A DNA stretch of 64,000 nt from Talinum fruticosum. Taxonomy: Eukaryota; Streptophyta; Magnoliopsida; Caryophyllales; Talinaceae. Positions 57,982-64,000 of the stretch are shown here, piece after piece. Positions within the stretch are counted from its first letter, which is position 1; each line of letters opens with the position of its first letter. The notes under the pieces were generated by a model. The model saw nothing but the letters and a program-made list of their open reading frames with translations. It did not search any database and was not told the origin of the DNA. The DNA lies in the NCBI GenBank assembly GCA_021018815.1, contig JAITYX010000045.1, positions 434,001-498,000 of the forward strand, in the 5' to 3' direction. A program made the translations under genes and the position numbers.

Positions 57982-58265
57982 TTGATTGGTCACCTAAAAC
58001 ATATGAATTACGTTACTTCCTCATACTTAAGGCACACATAAATAAGTATCTCAGCTAAGAAGTAAGACAGTCAATCGGTGCACATTCTCATCTAAAAGGG
58101 CAACCACCAATTCGTTAGTGGAACCGAGTCGACTAAGTAATATCTTATAAGTCGGAAGTTTCACTCAAAACTATACACATAGTCATCACACATGAGGCAT
58201 ATAGTCACATAACAAAGATCCTAGACGGCTATATGCAATGCCAACTTAAGGTCCCCAAAATCTAT

Positions 58266-58276
58266 GCTCGATACCA
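58266..58276 (-). other. Del-2 primer-binding site, tRNA-iMet type
   Basis: The - strand reads TGGTATCGAGC, 4 bp from the LTR end at 58,281; one base shorter than the Del-1 site. Confidence 0.75.
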
Positions 58277-58280
58277 TTTT

Positions 58281-60981
58281 TGTAACACCCAAAAACACCC
58301 CTAGGAGTATTAAATTGCCGAGTTCCTCAAAGGAACTCCCAAGGCTATTTCTAGTGTTGGTTTGGCTGTCTAAACACAACTTAAAGATAATAAAAGTGGT
58401 TTTCTAAGAGAATTGAGATTTCCTAAAAATTTCGTCGAGTTACGTTCGTAATGTGGACTATCCCATAGGCTCAAAGCCTTAAACCCCTGCATAAAGCCAC
58501 AATATAACTTGATGAGCCACACGCTCGAGTACATAACTTAATGGCCACATGCCGGAGTTCAACCAATCATGCGACAAACATAAAATAATCTAAATGGTTT
58601 ATGATACATCCGGTACAACTATATGAACTAAATTACAAGTGCAATGTGTAGAAACATAAGAATGCATGACAACCACTTGAGTTACTTCAACAGTCAGCAA
58701 TTAGCAGTCAGCAAGAGTCCCGATTACGCTAGGTGTAGATCGTACCTTCCGAAAGTGTACCTGCAACACTAGGGAGAGAAAATGGGGAAATTTGTGGGGG
58801 TGAGAAATAAACCATGGGCTCACCGGAGTCTTATACCCTAAAAATGGAAATTCTTAACACATACTACTCATAATAATGAAATTGGTGAAAGCATAATAAC
58901 ATAATACAAATCTATATACTTTCAATGAAATCTCTTGCAACGTAAAGATCGAACTCTTTCATCATTTAATTTCACAGTCATCACAATTCTCTTTTTCCAA
59001 TCGAATAAACTTTACGGGCATTCGGGGATCCGAACTAGCACTTCATTTCTTATAATTTCTCTTACTTTCTCCGGGACGCAACCCCAAAAAGCTCCCGGGA
59101 CCTATCTTCTAGGAAGTCTCGGATCGGGCATCCCGCCAACGTAGGACCCCTGTTAAAAAGTTTCTAGCCAGGCAACCTCACGAAAGAGGACCCCAGTTCG
59201 AACCCTTCGGTATGCTAAACGATCCTTGGCCGATCGATTCAAAACGATTTGCACATAATCATTCATCACATCTCGTTTCAATCAGCTTTCTCAAGTGGTT
59301 TAATATCAAGGAAGGCATGACACTATGTCTCACCCTTATAAATTCATTTTCTCAAATCGATTTACTTTCTCAAGTAAGTTTCGCTTCTTTAAAACATATT
59401 CACGTTTGAAAGGCGGTTCCCAAAAATTGCATTCAAGATTCATTCGCGTAAAATACATAACTCCTTTCAAAACTACTTCGAACACGACTTAACATAATCA
59501 CTTGCACAAATAGATATGATTCAATCACATGTAGTCATTCCCAGCTCCATTCCCAACCATACCTTTCTCAATTCCCAAATTAGTAAGATTGATTCCTTTT
59601 ACGTGCAACAATAACCATAAGTAGCTACCACCTAATTCAACGTTTCACTTCTCACAATTCATTATTTTTACCTCAATTCCTCATTTTAGGTCTCTACTTT
59701 ATAACGCAACTTGTTTTGCCCATACTCAACCACACGACTCGTAATCTCACTTTATCACTTAAGTTCCTCTTGCTAGGTTCATCTTCCAACTTACTTTCAT
59801 CTCAAAGACTTAGATACATTCTAAACTCAACTTAACCTTACAATTCCTCGCGCATCACTTCCTCGCCTCAAACTCCCATTGTATGTCGCTATCTTATTAA
59901 TCAACTCATGTTCGTCCATCCTTAGTTATATGACTCTCAATCACTTTTCGTAATTCAATTCCCATCAACTTTTCTTACCTTCATGTTCAGTTCAACCTCG
60001 AGGATTTAAATAAACTTCAAACTCAATTAATCTAGAAATCACCCATTTCTCACTCCCATATCTCAATTGTGCATCCATCAATATGAATTCATACTCCTCT
60101 ACTTCGGGCTCCTTTACTTACGCCTTTTGGTTTCGGTCCCTATCTCTACTAGCCCTTACTCGGCCTCTCGGTTTTCGCTTCCCTGTTTCTAGTTCGTCGT
60201 TTGTGGTCTCCGCTAGCTCTCGGATCCTTGCACGTTCGCCGTTGATCCTCCTCCCTTGTCGCTATCGCCTTTCCCGATTCCGGCCTCTCGAACCCTCTCG
60301 CATTTGTCCCTCGCTCGGGTCCTTTCTTCGCCCTCTCTCTGTCCCAGTCTCTCGCTCTCTTCCCTTCGTTCGTGCTTACTCGGGTCACCGGCTGCCGCCT
60401 CGGTCCTGTGGTGGTCGCGGTCCTCCCCTCGGTCTCCTTGGCCCTTGCACGCTCGCCTCCTCTCTCTCTCTCTCTCTCTCCTCTCTTTTTCCCATTCGGT
60501 GCTTCTTCTTTCTCCCTCCGCTGTTCGCTTCTTGTTTTCTTTGCTTTCCCCGTGTCCCCTTCCTTCGGTCCCTCCTTTCTTTTATTTCTTTGCATTCTCT
60601 TTCTCCACCGCCTGGCAAATAACGCCTCTAGTTTTTATTGGACCCCAACTTATCTCCTTTATCCCTTCATAGCCAAAGCAACCTTCTTTTACATAAAACA
60701 AATCCACGCCTCTCCCTTTCTCCGTCCTCTTGTGGATCTCGCATCCTAACTTATTTTAATATGCCAGCTATGACAATGCCTAACCAAGCGAAGGTTCGGT
60801 TCAATGTAAAGGGAGGCAATTTCCTTGATTTAATTTATTCGACAACGACCTCTAAAAGAAATACTAAAGTAAGACGTCCGGCGCTAATTAAAATTAGTCG
60901 CTAACCCCTCCGGATTCGCGGAATAGTAATCAATAAATTCTATTGTTTACAATCGCTTTTGTTAAAATTACGGGTATTACA
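58281..60981 (-). repeat. Del-2 5' LTR
   Basis: On - it starts TGTAATACCCG at 60,981 and ends GGTGTTACA at 58,281. Pyrimidine-rich (+) island at 60,110-60,620 with (CT)n at 60,461-60,485 and antisense frames up to 179 codons. Confidence 0.85.
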
Positions 60982-61760
60982 CTCCTCCGGACTATAAATA
61001 CTACAAACTAGTACTTCTTTATTAACAAGTTTATTCAACATAGTAGTAATTTAGGACAAGTCGGTCTCTAAAGATGGGAGTAAATTGAACTCATTAACTC
61101 TCTTAAATTGTTGAGTGTTTTGTGTCATAATTTTAAACAGCTTCTCTAGCATGAGGTGGAGTCTTATTGAACAAGGTCTCTCTACTAGCAACATCTATCG
61201 TACCAAACCTTCATAAAACTATTTAATCAATAATTGTTGAAAGATTTCATTTTCGGGGACAACTAGCACATAATTTATTAAAATATTCCCAATATTCATA
61301 GAAAGTCTCCCTTGTCATCTGTTTAGTGTCACAAATTTGCTTTTCGATTGACCCAATCCTTGATGCAGGAAAAACTTTATTTAAAAGCGGTTTATGAACT
61401 TGGGTCTATGTAGTGAATGTTGTAGGGGTAGATGATACAACGAATCTTTAGCCTTATTCTAAAGCGAAAAAGGAAAGACTCTCGCCTAAATTACGTCTTG
61501 GGTGATTCCCACTGGTTGCATGGTGGAATATGTAATAATAAACTCACCGATATGACGATATCGGTCCTCACTAGTTAATCCATGAAATTTAGGTAACAAA
61601 TGTAAAAATTTCGAGTTCGGCTTTAGTGGTCGGTTCTACGTAGGATATAAAATAGAAAGAAATTGAGTATCTAAGATAGGAGTACCTAGTTCATGTAAAG
61701 TAGTTACTTCAATAATTTCATAACTTACGTAAATAGAATCGGAATCACTTACTTGACTTT
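60982..61760 (-). pseudogene. Retroelement gag remnant (Athila-like)
   Basis: On - the fragments read VFPFSL.NKAKDSLYHLPP near 61,420-61,485 (the FPFSLRDKAK.WL..LP core of plant gypsy gag), then SRIGSIEKQICDTKQMTRETFYEYW near 61,275-61,355 (cited by ETFYEYW), and FYEGL near 61,205. Stops and one frame change are present. It ends at 60,982 against the Del-2 LTR. The Athila-type primer site to its right gives the lineage. Confidence 0.7.
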
Positions 61761-61907
61761 AAACTTCGTCAAATGTATGCTCCCTGTTAAAACCAAAAAA
61801 AAAAAAACTAAAATAAACTATCAAAGTAAACTAGTAAAGTAAAAAAATATAGCAAAATTAGTAAATCTAAATTAGATAAAAAAAAAACTAACAAGTATTG
61901 TTTTCTC

Positions 61908-61926
61908 TCCCGACAACGGCGCTAAA
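61908..61926 (-). other. Athila-type primer-binding site
   Basis: The - strand reads TTTAGCGCCGTTGTCGGGA, close to the TTTGGCGCCGTTGCCGGGGA usual for Athila elements. The LTR should start just to the right (about 61,930). Confidence 0.75.
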
Positions 61927-61929
61927 ATT

Positions 61930-63239
61930 TACTAGTTTGTCGTGCAACAACAAATTAAACAACTAAATAAGTTTATAATTAATAATATAGCATAGGAAAT
62001 TAGGGATCAAATTCATAAGGAAATATGATATGAAAATCTAGCTTCAGTCTAATTAAATTTATTACTCTAATTATTTTATGACTTTATCTTCTAAAAACTC
62101 GAACAATTAAATTAAACAACAAAAATTCTGAACAATTCTTTAATAGACTTATGAAAATTTCTAAGTTTAGTCTAATGAATGAAATTTCAAATAAATAATG
62201 TAACTAATTATAAAAAATTCAAAACAGAAAAGCAATAACCGAAACAAAAAATCAAAACAGAAAATAAACTCGAAACTAAAAACTACAAATCACAGAAAAT
62301 ATCTAACAACTAAATAAATAATTTAGATAGAAGATAAAAATTCTAATAACCCAAAAATACTTTTGTATAATTTTAGAATAATTAACGCAAACAACTAATG
62401 TAGTAAAACAAAATAGAATCCGAAAGAGAAATTAAAAAAGTAATAAAATACACTAAAATAATTACGAAAATAAATACTAAAATTACCTAGAATATCAAAC
62501 CTAATTTTCTAGATCTAAATAAGCCCTAAAAATATAAAATAGAAATTAAAAACTAAATTTACAAATTTATTAAACTAACAACTTCCTATAATTAAATTCA
62601 AGAATTAAATTTGAAAAATTATCAAATTATTTCAAAAATTATGAAATTTAATCACATCAAATTAGGACTCTATATAAAACCTAGAAATAGAAATAACACC
62701 ATAATAAATAAAAGAAGCTCTTTTTAATCTAATTTCTAAAAAAACTCGACTCAAAATAACAAAATCGACAGAAAAATAATCTAAAAATTAATATATATAA
62801 AGACTCAAAATTAAACGAATATAAAACTACAAAAAATAAGTTTAAAGACTAATATTTTTGGGGGACGAGTTAAATGAAATTAATATTAAAGATTATATGT
62901 TGGTAAAGAAAATTGTCAGACTAAAGAAAACAAAAGTAAAAAGCAAATAAATAATTATGAAAGATAGGAAGTTTATAAAAAACACTTAGCATTAATTTAT
63001 ATCCAATATTCAAATTATTAACACATAAGTTGTCTATCCACAAGTTAAACGGTAGAAGATAACCACAAGTGTATCTTTTCCATTTTTCTCTCGATATAAA
63101 CTATATTAATTTTGATAACCCTAGCGCTAGCACTCGGAATTTAATCAAATTAGAGCATAAACTTTAGAAAAACATCATCTAGTACCTTCTAACCAATGTA
63201 CTAGTAAAATATTTTAACAAAGATCTATAATAATTTCAT
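61930..63239 (-). mobile_element. Probable Athila LTR, AT-rich
   Basis: Sequence to the right of the primer site must be LTR if the element is intact. It is AT-rich and gene-free, as Athila LTRs often are. No second LTR is in the window for comparison, so the right limit is unknown and may extend past 63,240. Confidence 0.45.
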
Positions 63240-64000
63240 AATTAAAAGAGATAGTTATGAGCCATCATGATAAATTAGGATAATACTTGTGTCTAAAAGA
63301 CTTTAGCGATTACATACTGAAATCCTTCAAACTATCATATGAATTTATATGAAACTCATTAGTGTGCACTGTAATTAATTAAACAAAAACTCATAAATGT
63401 TAAGCATAAACTATTATAAAATCATGGATAAAATTAGTAAGACGTTAAACATTAAAAATTGATTCAAAATGAGTAATTTATCATGGTTTCAAATAGATTG
63501 TACTAAGTACAAAGAAATTACTTATACATAATATAATCCAAAACACATGAAGTAAATAAAAATAACATCTTTAACATTAAACTAACAATAAAAATAAAGT
63601 GTTGTAATAAAAACTACAATACTAGATATACTACCAATATAATGGGTACGGAATGGATGAACGATGGTGATGATCAATGGTGATTATGATGGAGATGATG
63701 ATGATGATTAGAAGGAGGTTGCTATCGTGAAAGTTGGCGAGCGAGAGGGAGTTGACTGAGAGATGAGTGTGAGGGAGAGCTGAAACAAGCAGGCTATTTG
63801 GTGACTTGGTAATGGAAAGAAAAGGGCAGGTGTGAAGGGTCGACGTGATGACGATGATGGGAGGTTGTGATGGTTGCAACGGAGAGAAAAGAAGGGAGAG
63901 AGAGATGCTTGAGGGAGATGATAATAATGATGATGATAGAAATGAGAAGACGATGAGATGAATGGTTGATGGTTTGTGGAGTGGTGAGATGATGATATAT
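63240..64000. repeat. Dispersed repeat, copy 2 (pair with 46,235-46,960)
   Basis: Colinear with the left copy; includes ATAATGGGTACGGAATGGATG near 63,640 and GAT/GA simple repeats. The 82-codon - strand frame at 63,631-63,879 lies in repeat sequence and is not called. Confidence 0.75.

Larger units (their letters stand above)
54047..60981 (-). mobile_element. Second Tekay/Del-like LTR retrotransposon (Del-2)
   Basis: On the - strand: 5' LTR 60,981-58,281, primer site 58,276-58,266, interior, purine tract 56,043-56,031, partial 3' LTR 56,030-54,047. It has the same termini (TGTAATACC..GGTGTTACA) and 3' interior as Del-1 but is a more diverged subfamily, with LTRs about 2.7 kb long. The 3' LTR lacks about 1.1 kb at its 3' end, where the copia LTR adjoins. 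No gag-pol is readable; the interior carries an unrecognised ORF. Confidence 0.8.

Noticed and set aside
63631..63879. 82-codon frame on -
   Set aside because: Lies in a repeat with GAT runs; the other copy at 46.6 kb does not keep it open.

Overview
The window looks like nuclear heterochromatin-type DNA from a flowering plant, probably a eudicot. It is AT-rich, has no operons, shows GT..AG introns in the readable genes, and nearly every recognisable segment is a transposable element or a gene carried by one. I see no intact conventional host gene. The genus cannot be named from the sequence alone.

Layout, left to right. 1-7.4 kb: a decayed Ty3/gypsy element of the Tat lineage (gag end, protease, reverse transcriptase, RNase H, a second archaeal-type RNase H, integrase on +), followed by a decayed antisense extra ORF on -. 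7.4-9.4 kb: gene-free DNA with a GC-rich minisatellite. About 9.4-21.1 kb: a Helitron with a Rep/PIF1-helicase gene, a multi-exon RPA-like gene and a clear 3' hairpin plus CTAG end. Both genes carry stops and frameshifts. 21.1-27.6 kb: a Tat-type element on + whose internal region carries one gene, a plant mobile domain (PMD) protein read antisense from its own TATA promoter. Its LTR holds a 1.08 kb DNA-transposon insertion with a 9-bp target duplication. 27.6-30.8 kb: gene-free DNA, a tRNA-like sequence and an LTR of a SIRE/Maximus-type Ty1/copia element.

30.8-44.6 kb: a second Tat-type/PMD element in the opposite orientation. Its PMD gene is split by an 8.58 kb Tekay/Del-like LTR retrotransposon (33,512-42,088) with two 3.17 kb LTRs, initiator-Met-type primer site, polypurine tract, TGGG target duplication and only 2.2 kb of non-coding interior. 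44.6-49 kb: more Tat internal sequence, a repeat shared with the right edge of the window, and Athila-like fragments. 49.0-54.0 kb: the 3' half of a SIRE/Maximus copia element (RT-RNase H end, an extra env-position ORF with tandem TATA boxes in front, LTR). 54.05-60.98 kb: a second Tekay/Del-like element on -, carrying an unrecognised, broken ORF in place of gag-pol. 60.98-64 kb: an Athila-like gag remnant, primer site and probable LTR on -.

The elements form a nested stack. Copia LTRs abut truncated Tat and Del LTRs, the Del-like element sits in the PMD gene, and the DNA transposon sits in the Tat LTR. The two most interesting points are (i) paired non-autonomous Tat elements whose recognisable cargo is an antisense PMD gene with a conserved private promoter, and (ii) the Del-like family, which keeps its termini but swaps its interior, in one copy for an unknown ORF.
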